Shown: in pieces, positions 26,073 through 34,593 of the stretch
How the letters are laid out: the number at the start of each line of letters is the position of its first letter
How positions within the stretch are numbered: the stretch's first letter is position 1
Source: Cohnella terricola
GTDB lineage: Bacteria; Bacillota; Bacilli; Paenibacillales; Paenibacillaceae
Assembly: GCF_007786475.1 (NCBI RefSeq)
Contig: NZ_VNJJ01000001.1
Coordinates: 310,001-374,000, forward strand
Direction: 5' to 3'
DNA: 64,000 nt
Notes under the pieces: model-generated
What the model saw: only the letters and a program-made list of their open reading frames with translations
Told to the model about the DNA's origin: nothing
The model's database searches: none
Program-made: the position numbers and the translations under genes

Positions 26073-26088
26073 TTGACTACGTGGTCAA
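26073..26088 (+). promoter_or_regulatory. TetR operator O1 overlapping the TetR promoter
   Basis: The 16-bp inverted repeat TTGACTACGTGGTCAA lies 20 bases before the TetR start, and its first six bases could serve as a -35 box. A second copy of the same design lies at 26704-26719 before the flavin oxidoreductase gene. Confidence 0.75.
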
Positions 26089-26107
26089 GAAGTGATAAAG
26101 TGATCTC

Positions 26108-26683
26108 ATGAGTAGACCAAGGGAATTCGATATTGATCATGCATTACACCAGTCTATGGAAGTGTTTTGGAGCAAAGGATACAAATCTACTTCCTATGAG
26201 GACTTAACTCGTATGACAGGGGTTAAGAAGCAAAGCTTGTATTGTGTGTTTAACGACAAGCGATCTCTATTCCTCAAGGCTTTAGCCCACTATCGTGAAC
26301 AACATATTTCGAACTTGAAAGAGTTGGAGGAGCAGAATATCTCTCCACTGGAAAAGCTTGAATCCTTATACAAATCTCTGCTGCACGATGAAGAATTGTG
26401 CCGCGGATGCTTGATGGTAAATACCGCAATGGAGTTTGCGAAGGATGACAAAGAAGTCACCCGCGAAATAGAGCTGATGTTCGCCGAAACTGAACATATT
26501 CTAGAGAAAATCATCAGCAACGGTCAGAAACTGCAGTTGATTACGACCCGTTTTTCCAGCAGCGTGCTTGCAGCTTATTTAAACAACGCTATTTCCGGCT
26601 CAAAGATTTTAGAGAAATCAGGTGGAACTCGGGAACAGATCGAGGCGGTGTTGCGTACGTCTTTTGCAATTATTTTGCCTTGA
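26108..26683 (+). CDS. TetR family regulator (NemR-like subgroup)
   Basis: The 191-residue protein has an N-terminal helix-turn-helix (YEDLTRMTGVKKQSLYCVFNDKRSLF) and a C-terminal domain with CRGCLMVNTAMEF. That cysteine-containing segment is typical of the NemR/AcuR/YxaF-like group, in which cysteines can sense electrophiles. Its own promoter and the next gene each carry a TTGAC-N6-GTCAA operator, so it very probably represses both. The neighbour is an old-yellow-enzyme reductase, the same pairing as nemR-nemA in E. coli. The ATG follows the promoter closely with a weak ribosome-binding site. Confidence 0.87.
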   Translation: MSRPREFDIDHALHQSMEVFWSKGYKSTSYEDLTRMTGVKKQSLYCVFNDKRSLFLKALAHYREQHISNLKELEEQNISPLEKLESLYKSLLHDEELCRGCLMVNTAMEFAKDDKEVTREIELMFAETEHILEKIISNGQKLQLITTRFSSSVLAAYLNNAISGSKILEKSGGTREQIEAVLRTSFAIILP

Positions 26684-26703
26684 TCTTTTTTTTTGCCAAG
26701 ATT

Positions 26704-26719
26704 TTGACCGCGCAGTCAA
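26704..26719 (+). promoter_or_regulatory. TetR operator O2 before the flavin oxidoreductase gene
   Basis: TTGACCGCGCAGTCAA matches the O1 site at 26073-26088 in both arms. TTGACC may form the -35 box, with TATCGA at 26728-26733 as a weak -10. The start codon of the reductase is about 175 bases downstream. Confidence 0.72.
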
Positions 26720-26892
26720 AAATGGATATCGAATATTTACATTGGTCTTACAACATGATAATAAAGGAGGTGGTGCTTAAGGAACGCCCCTTTGGATGTA
26801 CATCTAGATGTAAAATAAAACTAATCTTAACGCGGGCCACTGGCCTGTGATACTGTCTAAACATTAAAAAGCGACTAACTTTGGAGGCTATC

Positions 26893-27933
26893 ATGACTAG
26901 AACACTATCAGTAGAATCCCTATTTAAACCTTTTGAATTAGGCAACTTGAAATTAGCTAATCGGATCGTAATGGCACCGATGACCAGGCAATTTTCTCCG
27001 GATGGCGTGCCTGGCGCTAATGTGGCTTCCTACTACCGTCGCAGAGCCGAGAACAACGTGGGACTTATCGTGACAGAAGGAACGATAGTCAATCATCCGG
27101 ATGCGTCGAATCAAGCTAACGTTCCGCACTTTTATGGTGAAGCTGCATTAAACGGCTGGGCAAATGTAGTGTCCGAAGTACATGAGGCAGGCGGACGGAT
27201 CATTCCACAAATCTGGCATATGGGAGCTCGCGGTCAAGTTAATGATTATTCGGAAGAGGAAATTGCCGACATCGTTCAAGCGTTCGCGCAGGCGGCCTCT
27301 GAAGCCAAGCGTCTTGGATTTGATGGCATTGAGCTGCATGGTGCACATGGATACTTAATTGATCAATTTTTCTGGGAGAAAACCAACCAACGCACCGATC
27401 GCTATGGTGGCGACATGCTTGCACGCACACGTTTTGCAGTTGAGGTGATCGAGGCTTGCCGTCAGTCAGTTGGAGCCGAATTCCCGATTGTACTGCGCTT
27501 ATCACAATGGAAATCGGGGGATTATTCAGCGAAATTAGCTGGAACACCTGAGCTGCTGGAGCAGTTCCTAGCGCCACTCGTTGCTGCAGGCGTCGATATT
27601 TTCCATTGTTCCACTCGCCGTTTCTGGGAGCCTGAGTTCGAGGGCTCTGACCTGAATTTTGCAGGATGGACCAAAAAGCTAACTGGCAAACCGACGATTA
27701 CGGTTGGATCTGTTGGTCTTGATGGTGATTTTACAAGTCTTTTCGCTGAAGGGAAGGGAGCTGCTAGCACCGGAATTGATGGATTGATTGAAAAACTCGA
27801 ACGTGAAGAATTTGACTTCGTTGCCATAGGACGTGCTCTATTGATTGATCCGGCTTGGGCAACTAAAATTCGGGACGGCCGGACAGAGGAATTGATTCCT
27901 TTTACACCTGATGCATTAAAAACATTAAGTTAA
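26893..27933 (+). CDS. NADH:flavin oxidoreductase of the old yellow enzyme family
   Basis: This protein of about 346 residues has the OYE barrel landmarks: SLFKPFELGNLKLANRIVMAPMTRQFSPDG, IPQIWHMGARG, the catalytic-site motif FDGIELHGAHGYLIDQFFWEKTNQRTDRYGG, VLRLSQWK and the phosphate-binding FDFVAIGRALLIDPAW. OYEs bind FMN and reduce electrophilic alkenes, nitroesters or quinones with NAD(P)H. GGAGG at 26882-26886 supports ATG 26893. A TetR operator lies upstream, so it is probably induced by reactive electrophiles. The natural substrate is unknown. Confidence 0.93.
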   Translation: MTRTLSVESLFKPFELGNLKLANRIVMAPMTRQFSPDGVPGANVASYYRRRAENNVGLIVTEGTIVNHPDASNQANVPHFYGEAALNGWANVVSEVHEAGGRIIPQIWHMGARGQVNDYSEEEIADIVQAFAQAASEAKRLGFDGIELHGAHGYLIDQFFWEKTNQRTDRYGGDMLARTRFAVEVIEACRQSVGAEFPIVLRLSQWKSGDYSAKLAGTPELLEQFLAPLVAAGVDIFHCSTRRFWEPEFEGSDLNFAGWTKKLTGKPTITVGSVGLDGDFTSLFAEGKGAASTGIDGLIEKLEREEFDFVAIGRALLIDPAWATKIRDGRTEELIPFTPDALKTLS

Positions 27934-27965
27934 GTGTTGAATTAGCATAATATGCACGATGAAAA

Positions 27966-28010
27966 GCAGTGACAGGCCTGAATTTTGGGCCTGCACTGTT
28001 TTTTTGCGTG
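27966..28010 (+). terminator. Terminator after the flavin oxidoreductase gene
   Basis: CAGTG plus CAGGCC pair with GGGCCTG plus CACTG, interrupted by one base, and run into seven T residues. Confidence 0.82.
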
Positions 28011-28142
28011 TCCGCTTCGCTTTACACAAACTTAAGAAGCTCGTTGCTGCGATTGTGTTGGAATAATACTGTAAAAGATATAGTTTCCCTTGTACAGTAT
28101 GCTATTATTTGTAATTAAGATGAATATTGGAGGATTGATATT

Positions 28143-28420
28143 ATGCAGAGGATTAAATTTATGTATAAACAATTCTTAAGGGAACCTCTGTGGTTTAAGA
28201 TTCTTTTCTCTTCAACGTTGCGGTTGCGATAGTATTTAGCAATTCATTTTTTTCGCAAAATGGATATTATCAGAGCATTGCAAAGTTTGCCGCTGCAATG
28301 TTCTTCACTTCATATGGCATCAAGTTCCGTAGAAACACTCGTATCTCAGTTATCTTTTTCGCACTAACCATTATATGTATATACCTGTCCTGGGTTAATT
28401 TTGAGCACACACGTCTTTAA
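28143..28420 (+). pseudogene. Frameshifted small membrane protein gene
   Basis: An ATG at 28143 after TTGGAGG opens a frame reading MQRIKFMYKQFLREPLWFKI and then hits a TAG near 28230. A one-base shift near 28215 joins it to a frame reading NVAVAIVFSNSFFSQNGYY through two hydrophobic stretches to a TAA at 28418-28420. Joined, it would be a protein of about 92 residues with two or three membrane helices. The 278-base length is one short of a multiple of three. It is either a recent inactivation or a sequencing error. The family is not recognised. Confidence 0.6.
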
Positions 28421-28480
28421 CGGGGAACGTTAGTTCTATAAATCTGCTTTCTTTGCTTGGTGATTTTGAAAGAAAATTAA

Positions 28481-28516
28481 CAGCCCACTCGAAGGTTATG
28501 GTTATGGAGTGGGCTG
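28481..28516. terminator. Hairpin between convergent genes
   Basis: CAGCCCACTC at 28481-28490 pairs perfectly with GAGTGGGCTG at 28507-28516. AT-rich flanks on both sides make it a plausible bidirectional terminator for the broken gene and for the DUF2306 gene. Confidence 0.6.
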
Positions 28517-28583
28517 ATAAATTATCCTTTGAATGACGTCGGCTTGTGAGTCCGTCCACAAAAGAAGCGGTGGATATTTATTA

Positions 28584-29228
28584 TCACCGAAACGACACCG
28601 TACTCCCGCCAGCCTTTCGTCTCCGAATGATCCATTCCGCCGCAAAGAAAAGAAGTACGATCGTTCCTATAACACTCGCCGTATATCCGACCTCATAGCT
28701 CATTCCCAGCGCGTTGATGAAGAGAAGCATAAGCGTATGTATCATCTGATTTGTGAAACAGAACGCGTAGCTGCGGATCATCCAGCGGCGGTGGTTTTCA
28801 ACCCGCCCTTGTCGAATATGCAAGTATGCGTTCACTGTTATAAATATCCAAATGATATTAAGCAAATTGAAGGCTACACTCACGACCTTGCCTCCAGTCG
28901 CAAAAGGAGCCATATAGCCTGATGTGATGCATACGGCCAGTACGGCGACGACATAGACGTAGCCGAGAATACGATGCGTCTTCCGGTACTTACGGAGCTT
29001 GGCACTGGCAAAGTTTATGGCGCCAGCAGCGATCGCGATGCAGGCGAAGATGACATGAACGTTCAGCATAGTTAGCCAGACAGGTAAATTCATCGGACGG
29101 GTGAGCTTGGTCTTGTGGCTCAAAAAAACCGACGCATCCGGATCCAGGGCGAAACGATCCAAAAGCGTCCAGAAGACGAAGGCTGCAGCAACGGTAATCA
29201 GGAGGCGGAAAGCTATTTTAGCGTTCAT
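28584..29228 (-). CDS. DUF2306 family membrane protein
   Basis: The 214-residue protein has about five membrane helices with DUF2306 features: LNVHVIFACIAIAAGAINFASAKLRKYRKTHRILGYVYV with paired histidines, then GYMAPFATGGKV, and RRWMIRSYAFCFTNQMIH. Family members resemble heme- or quinone-binding membrane proteins but lack a proven function. It is transcribed divergently from a TetR gene, with a strong palindromic operator between them at 29456-29474. It is therefore probably the repressed target of that TetR. Confidence 0.82.
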   Translation of the reverse strand: MNAKIAFRLLITVAAAFVFWTLLDRFALDPDASVFLSHKTKLTRPMNLPVWLTMLNVHVIFACIAIAAGAINFASAKLRKYRKTHRILGYVYVVAVLAVCITSGYMAPFATGGKVVSVAFNLLNIIWIFITVNAYLHIRQGRVENHRRWMIRSYAFCFTNQMIHTLMLLFINALGMSYEVGYTASVIGTIVLLFFAAEWIIRRRKAGGSTVSFR

Positions 29229-29455
29229 CGGCCTGAGGCGCGCTACCGGCGAATGTGAACAGTGAAACGAAAAACCAGCAATTAAGCGAGAACAAGAAAC
29301 TGTGACTAATCGTCATGGCGCAACTCCTTTACATGTTTAATGAACCGCATAGCCTTCAACCTTCTCTTAAGTTAGAATTAGCATCGCATGATTCGACATT
29401 TTTACTGAGCGTAGAAGTCTTGCAGGGTAACGCGCTTTAATAGGCATAGGGGTTA

Positions 29456-29474
29456 GGACCGGACCGTCCGGTCC
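29456..29474. promoter_or_regulatory. TetR operator in a divergent promoter region
   Basis: The 19-bp sequence GGACCGGACCGTCCGGTCC is a palindrome apart from its central bases and lies in the 358-base gap between the DUF2306 gene (minus) and the TetR gene (plus). It is the only striking structure in that gap. One repressor could control both directions from here. Confidence 0.75.
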
Positions 29475-29586
29475 GCAAAATCCATTATACTTTAGCACGG
29501 CTGACTTGCAAATAGACAACTTCGGGAATTTTGTGACAAAATAATTAAAACAGCACTGATGAGCTTACATGACGAGGAGGAGAAAC

Positions 29587-30216
29587 ATGAATAAGCCAGA
29601 CGATGTACGAGAAAAAATCATAAACGAGGCTATGCTCTTATTTAATACAAGAGGCATTGCACAAACATCAATTCAGGATATTATGAAGGCAACTGCATTA
29701 CCTAAAGGTGCGATTTATCGACGATTTGAAAACAAAGAAATGATTGTACTTGCTGCTTTTGAGCGGGCAAAAGGGATATTGCTTGATTTTTTTGTTCAGG
29801 CGGAACAAGAAGGAACGAATGTGCTTGATAAGCTCATGAAAGTCTCTGCAGTTTATCGGGATGCTGTAAACAACCCTCCGATTCCTGGGGGATGTCCAAT
29901 GTTGAATACGGCGGTAGAGAGTGATGGTTCGTTCCCTGAACTTCAGCAGAAAGCTCATGAAGCTTATCAAGTTATGGTTCAATTCATGCGATCAATCATA
30001 GATCAGGGGATTCGAAATGCGGAGATTCGTCCGGACACAGACGCAATTGAATTGGCATCATTTCTGACTGACTCGATGGAGGGAGCCATTATGGCAAGCA
30101 GATTGACTGGCAGCGCCGACCCCATTCAACGATATATGAAGTACGTGGAGAGGTTGGTCAGAAGTTGCATGATAGATGTTAAAAATACGGGCTTAACAAA
30201 ACAAAGAAACGGATAA
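29587..30216 (+). CDS. TetR family regulator (YxaF/AcuR-like subgroup)
   Basis: The 209-residue protein has a helix-turn-helix (SIQDIMKATALPKGAIYRRFENKEMI) and the C-terminal signature PPIPGGCPMLNTAVES. That signature is shared closely with the TetR at 44207-44806 and more loosely with the one at 26108-26683. The conserved cysteine is a candidate sensor. GAGGAGG supports ATG 29587 rather than 29569. It is divergent from a DUF2306 gene across a clear operator. A terminator follows at 30245. Confidence 0.88.
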   Translation: MNKPDDVREKIINEAMLLFNTRGIAQTSIQDIMKATALPKGAIYRRFENKEMIVLAAFERAKGILLDFFVQAEQEGTNVLDKLMKVSAVYRDAVNNPPIPGGCPMLNTAVESDGSFPELQQKAHEAYQVMVQFMRSIIDQGIRNAEIRPDTDAIELASFLTDSMEGAIMASRLTGSADPIQRYMKYVERLVRSCMIDVKNTGLTKQRNG

Positions 30217-30244
30217 AGTTATCATGATAAGCAGGCTCGATCAA

Positions 30245-30266
30245 TAGCCCGATCGGGCTTTTTTTG
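30245..30266 (+). terminator. Terminator after the TetR gene
   Basis: AGCCCGATCGGGCT is self-complementary and is followed by seven T residues. Confidence 0.85.
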
Positions 30267-30336
30267 CATTGTTCATCGAGTTGTCAGAAAGAATTGTTCC
30301 ACTCTTGAACGATTAAGGGAGAAGATGTGACCGCGC

Positions 30337-30364
30337 TTGATCTGCTGAAGGACAGAGATATAAT
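30337..30364 (+). promoter_or_regulatory. SigA-type promoter of the cyd operon
   Basis: TTGATC at 30337-30342 and a perfect TATAAT at 30359-30364 are separated by 16 bases and lie 43 bases before cydA. No Rex-type TTGTGA-N6-TCACAA palindrome is visible nearby. Confidence 0.65.
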
Positions 30365-30406
30365 CAACTCGAATTACAATTGGCTTTGGAAGGGAGGCAG
30401 TAAGGA

Positions 30407-31771
30407 ATGGGAATTGATACGGTACTATGGAGCAAGCTGGTGACAGGAATGACACTAGGGTTCCATGTGATATTCGCGACGATTGGTGTCGGTATCCCTC
30501 TCATGATCGCGATTGCCGAGCTCATCGGCATCCGCAAGCAAGATTTTCACTACACACTGATGGCTAAGAGGTGGGCAAGGGGGTTTGTTATATCCGTCGC
30601 GGTCGGTGTCGTAACAGGCACGGCAATCTCACTGCAATTGGCATTGGTGTGGCCGAATTTTATGAAGTTGGCGGGGAACGTTATTGCGCTTCCGTTATTC
30701 ATGGAGGTGTTTGCATTTTTTTTTGAAGCTATCTTTCTAGGCATTTATCTGTATACGTGGGATCGGTTCAAGAACCCATTTGTTCATTGGCTGCTCACAA
30801 TCCCCATTGTCGCAGGGGCAGGCATGTCTGCTGTTTTTATTACGACTGTGAATGGTTTTATGAACCAACCCGGGGGATTTACCATGCAAGGCGGACAATT
30901 TACAGCCGTTAACCCGGTGCAAGCGATGCTGAATACGGCGACGTTCTCCAAAGTGTTCCATGTATTAAGCTCGGCCTATCTCACAGGAGCAGCTCTGCTA
31001 GCAGGAATAGCAGCCTTTACGATGCTTAGAAAGGGCGTTACGGGATATCACAAAAAAGCACTGAAGCTTATGATGGCCGTTGTCATGTTGTTCGGACTGC
31101 TAAACACGGTAACTGGAGATGTGTCCGCCAAGTTCTTGGCCGAGCATCAACCGGAAAAGCTGGCTGCTGCGGAATGGCATTTTGAAACCGAAAGCGGCGC
31201 GGATTTGATTCTATTAGGATGGCTTAATGCCGAGCATAAAATTATAGGCGCACTTCACCTGCCGAAGATTCTCAGCTTCCTGGCTTTTGGAAACTTCAAT
31301 GCAAAAGTAACAGGTCTGAATGAATTTCCTCCAGACGAACAACCTCCGCTCCTTGTACATTACTTTTTTGACTTGATGGCTGGCATCGGGTTTTCATTGT
31401 TGGGTATATCCGTTCTGTATTTCCTATTTACATTCTGGAAAAAACGCAATGAGCACAACAAATGGCTGCTCCGCATGATTGCTTTAGGTGCGCCGCTCGC
31501 ATTTTTGGGAGTCGAGCTGGGCTGGTTTTACGCTGAGTTGGGGCGGCAGCCGTGGATTTTACGAGGATATATGCGTGTAGAAGAAGCCGCGACGACATCG
31601 CCAAGCGTGAGAAATCTTTTTTTCCTTTTCCTTCTTCTTTACATCGTATTAGGCGTGGTTAGTGTCCTTGTTCTTCGACGCTTATTCAACAATAATCCGG
31701 CAGAAAATGAGATGGAGAAGTGGGCGCAGCATGCGGGCGACAAGAGGACAGGGAAGGGAGCGCATGCCTGA
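30407..31771 (+). CDS. cydA: Cytochrome bd-type ubiquinol oxidase subunit I
   Basis: The 454-residue protein has the CydA pattern: an N-terminal VTGMTLGFHVIFATIGVGIPL helix, the heme/quinol region FEAIFLGIYLYTWDRF, and the conserved GWFYAELGRQPWILRGYMR. It is the short-loop form common in Firmicutes (YthA/CydA), with no long Q-loop insertion. It oxidises menaquinol and reduces oxygen to water in the cytoplasmic membrane. GGGAGG precedes the ATG, and the stop overlaps the cydB start by one base. It is the first gene of a cydA-cydB-cydD-cydC operon, typically used at low oxygen. Confidence 0.94.
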   Translation: MGIDTVLWSKLVTGMTLGFHVIFATIGVGIPLMIAIAELIGIRKQDFHYTLMAKRWARGFVISVAVGVVTGTAISLQLALVWPNFMKLAGNVIALPLFMEVFAFFFEAIFLGIYLYTWDRFKNPFVHWLLTIPIVAGAGMSAVFITTVNGFMNQPGGFTMQGGQFTAVNPVQAMLNTATFSKVFHVLSSAYLTGAALLAGIAAFTMLRKGVTGYHKKALKLMMAVVMLFGLLNTVTGDVSAKFLAEHQPEKLAAAEWHFETESGADLILLGWLNAEHKIIGALHLPKILSFLAFGNFNAKVTGLNEFPPDEQPPLLVHYFFDLMAGIGFSLLGISVLYFLFTFWKKRNEHNKWLLRMIALGAPLAFLGVELGWFYAELGRQPWILRGYMRVEEAATTSPSVRNLFFLFLLLYIVLGVVSVLVLRRLFNNNPAENEMEKWAQHAGDKRTGKGAHA

Positions 31772-32784
31772 TGAGTTACGATTTGATTGGGATTTCGGTA
31801 CTTTGGCTGTTTTTGTACGGGTATATTATTATAGCCTCCATTGACTTTGGAGCCGGTTTCTTTGCCTTTTATGCCCGCCTGACCAAGCAGGACCACCTCA
31901 TTAATCGTCTGATTTCTCGTTATTTGTCACCCGTATGGGAGATCACAAATGTATTTTTCGTCTTTTTCTACATCGGCATGATCGGATTTTTTCCAGATAC
32001 AGCCTATTACTATGGTTCGGCGCTGCTTGTTCCGGGGAGTATTGCAATCGTGCTGCTTGCTATTCGCGGTTCGTTCTATGCGTTTGAAAACTATGGTTCC
32101 AAAAATAATATCGTCTATCTGTTTTTGTACGGCGCATCGGGTTTGCTGATCCCGGCTTCGTTGTCAGTGGCGCTGGCCCTGTCTGAAGGCGGCTTTATCT
32201 TGAAGCAGGATCAGACGGTTTCTCTGGATTACTGGGCTTTATTTACCAATCCATTGTCGTGGAGCATCGTTGGATTGGCGATTGTGTCTGTCTTGTTTAT
32301 TAGCGCCTGTTTTCTGGCGTTTTACGCTTCACGGGCAGAGGATCACGCTGCGCTAAAGCTTATGCGGACATACGCGCTGTTCTGGAGCACACCGACGATT
32401 ATTATCGCCCTGACGGCCTTTATCTATTTGGGGCAACACAATGAGCGACATTATCAAAATATGATGGATTTATGGTGGCTGCTTGCACTTTCTGTTGCCT
32501 TTTTCATGATTGCGATGTGGCTGTTATACCGCGGCCGTCGCTATGGGTTAGCATTTGTTTGCATCATGCTGCAATTTTTCTGTGCCTTTTTCGCTTACGG
32601 GATTGGGCAGTATCCCTATATTCTTGATCCCTACATTACGATTCAGAGCAGCGTCACTTCATCCTCAATGGGCTTCGCGCTGGTTGTCGTATTTATCGGG
32701 GGCATGTGTCTATTGATTCCTTCCCTTTTTTTGGTTTTCAAGCTGTTCCTGTTCGATGCAGATTACGTGAAAGGGAAAAAGTAG
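31771..32784 (+). CDS. cydB: Cytochrome bd-type ubiquinol oxidase subunit II
   Basis: The 337-residue protein starts MSYDLIGISVLWLFLYGYII and has about eight helices. ASIDFGAGFFAFYAR and SPVWEITNVFFVFFYIGMIGFFP are the typical CydB motifs near the N-terminus. It stabilises the heme pocket of subunit I. Its ATG shares one base with the cydA TGA. A longer frame from 31720 lies within cydA and is unlikely to be used. It is 40 bases before cydD. Confidence 0.93.
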   Translation: MSYDLIGISVLWLFLYGYIIIASIDFGAGFFAFYARLTKQDHLINRLISRYLSPVWEITNVFFVFFYIGMIGFFPDTAYYYGSALLVPGSIAIVLLAIRGSFYAFENYGSKNNIVYLFLYGASGLLIPASLSVALALSEGGFILKQDQTVSLDYWALFTNPLSWSIVGLAIVSVLFISACFLAFYASRAEDHAALKLMRTYALFWSTPTIIIALTAFIYLGQHNERHYQNMMDLWWLLALSVAFFMIAMWLLYRGRRYGLAFVCIMLQFFCAFFAYGIGQYPYILDPYITIQSSVTSSSMGFALVVVFIGGMCLLIPSLFLVFKLFLFDADYVKGKK

Positions 32785-32823
32785 GCTGATTACTCGCAGG
32801 CTATTACCATAAAGGAGTTGAGT

Positions 32824-34593
32824 TTGGTGAAGGGGAAAAGAAGCTTGATCGCTATACAGATGACCGCCCAACGCAAACGTCTCATTTACCTGACATTCAT
32901 CTCGCTCGCACTAGGTGCCGCTATTGTAAGTCAGGCTGCATTGCTAGCTGAAGCCGTCCAGCGGATCTTTGTGGAGAAAGCATCTTTTTCATCGGTTGCC
33001 CTACTGCTCGGCATCCTACTGGTCGTGATGGCGATACGTACACTGTTGTCATATGGGAACGGGACTGTTGGTTTGCACATGGCAGCAACCGCCAAAAAAA
33101 ATATGCGAGCAGCCGTGCTTCAGAATTTTACGCATGCTTCCATGCCGTCCTCCCTTCAAGGGCAAACGGGGGGAAAGGTCAGTATTGCGCTGGATGCTGT
33201 GGATGAGGCGGATAGTTATTTCAGTCAATACATGCCGCGTATGGTGGAAACAGTCATTATCCCCATTCTGATTTTGGTCGTTACGTTTACCCAACATATC
33301 AATTCAGGTATCATCATGCTGGTTACGGCTCCGTTTATCCCGATTTTTATGATTTTGGTAGGGTTGAAAACGAAAAATAAATCAGAAGAAAAGTATACGC
33401 AGTTGGCTGAGTTTGCCGGTACATTTCTGGATTCCCTTCAAGGGCTCGTTACGTTAAAAATATTCGGACGGGCCCACCGTCAGCAACAAGAAATCGAACG
33501 CAGCAGCTTAAGATACCGTGATGCCACAATGGATATTTTGAAGATTGCGTTTACGAATACCCTCATGTTGGAATCGATTGTGATGCTGAGCATCGGGGTT
33601 GTTGCTCTCGAACTGGCCATTCAGCTGCTTGTCTTCAAATCGATGTCGTTTCACACGGCCTTTTTTGTTTTGTTGCTCGTGCCCGAATTTTACAGCTTGC
33701 TAAAGAGTTCGGGCACAGCTTTTCACAATGGGCGAACCAGTATGGGGGCGATTCGCAAGGTTGAAACCATGCTCGCGGACACGAACGATAGAAACGATCT
33801 GAAGGATCAGCCGATAGGGCTCCGGACATTCCCGAAGAAGCTGTTTCCAATGCCGCCCGCCATTGAACTGGACAATGTCCGGTTTCAGTATGCACCTGAT
33901 TCGTTTGAGCTGAATACAGGCTCGATCACAATTGGACCAGGAGATCATATTGCCCTTGCTGGTCATAGCGGATCCGGCAAAACGACCTTGCTCCATCTTA
34001 TAGCGGGATTACTAAAACCGGTGTCGGGGGCCATTATGGTGAATGGAAATCCGCTTACTCAACAGAATGAGACGATATGGTTCGAACATATTAGCTACAT
34101 TACGCAGCATCCTTACATTTTTGCAGGTACCTTCGCCGATAATATCGCGATCGGTACCGGGCGGAAAGTCTCCAGGGCTGAAATCGAGGCGGCGGCTGCG
34201 GATGCGGGTCTTTCCAAGGTTGTATCCCAACTGGAGCGGGGACTTGATACCCCCGTCGGTGAAGGCGGCAGAGGACTATCCGGTGGGGAAAAGCAACGAC
34301 TTGCCGTAGCGCGAGCTTTTTTGAAGCGGCCCTCCATTATTTTGTTCGATGAGCCGACCGTCGGACTCGACCTTCACACCGAGCGCATCCTGCAACATTC
34401 GATTGCAACCTTGGCCAAATCGGCGACGATGATTACGGTGGCTCACCGATTGTATACCATTCGACATGCGGACAATATTCTGTTTATGGACCATGGCGTC
34501 CTAGTGGGCTCGGGACATCACGACGAGCTTATGAAACGCCTGCCTGCGTATGCAGAGATGGTCGATGTCCAACGCAAAGGGGTGCCGGGATGA
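32824..34593 (+). CDS. cydD: Thiol reductant ABC exporter subunit CydD
   Basis: This protein of about 589 residues is a half-transporter with six N-terminal helices and a C-terminal ATPase: Walker A GHSGSGKTTL, signature LSGGEKQRLAVARAFL, Walker B IILFDEPTVGLD and the H-loop TVAHRL. With CydC it exports glutathione or cysteine-type reductants needed to assemble cytochrome bd. AAAGGAG at 32811-32817 fits TTG 32824 or GTG 32827 better than TTG 32818. It overlaps cydC by four bases. Confidence 0.92.
   Translation: MVKGKRSLIAIQMTAQRKRLIYLTFISLALGAAIVSQAALLAEAVQRIFVEKASFSSVALLLGILLVVMAIRTLLSYGNGTVGLHMAATAKKNMRAAVLQNFTHASMPSSLQGQTGGKVSIALDAVDEADSYFSQYMPRMVETVIIPILILVVTFTQHINSGIIMLVTAPFIPIFMILVGLKTKNKSEEKYTQLAEFAGTFLDSLQGLVTLKIFGRAHRQQQEIERSSLRYRDATMDILKIAFTNTLMLESIVMLSIGVVALELAIQLLVFKSMSFHTAFFVLLLVPEFYSLLKSSGTAFHNGRTSMGAIRKVETMLADTNDRNDLKDQPIGLRTFPKKLFPMPPAIELDNVRFQYAPDSFELNTGSITIGPGDHIALAGHSGSGKTTLLHLIAGLLKPVSGAIMVNGNPLTQQNETIWFEHISYITQHPYIFAGTFADNIAIGTGRKVSRAEIEAAAADAGLSKVVSQLERGLDTPVGEGGRGLSGGEKQRLAVARAFLKRPSIILFDEPTVGLDLHTERILQHSIATLAKSATMITVAHRLYTIRHADNILFMDHGVLVGSGHHDELMKRLPAYAEMVDVQRKGVPG

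Noticed and set aside
26763..26855. A strong AAAGGAGGTG site followed by a short frame before the flavin oxidoreductase gene
   Set aside because: The GTG lies only a few bases from the site and the 26-residue product has no features; the reductase has its own ribosome-binding site.
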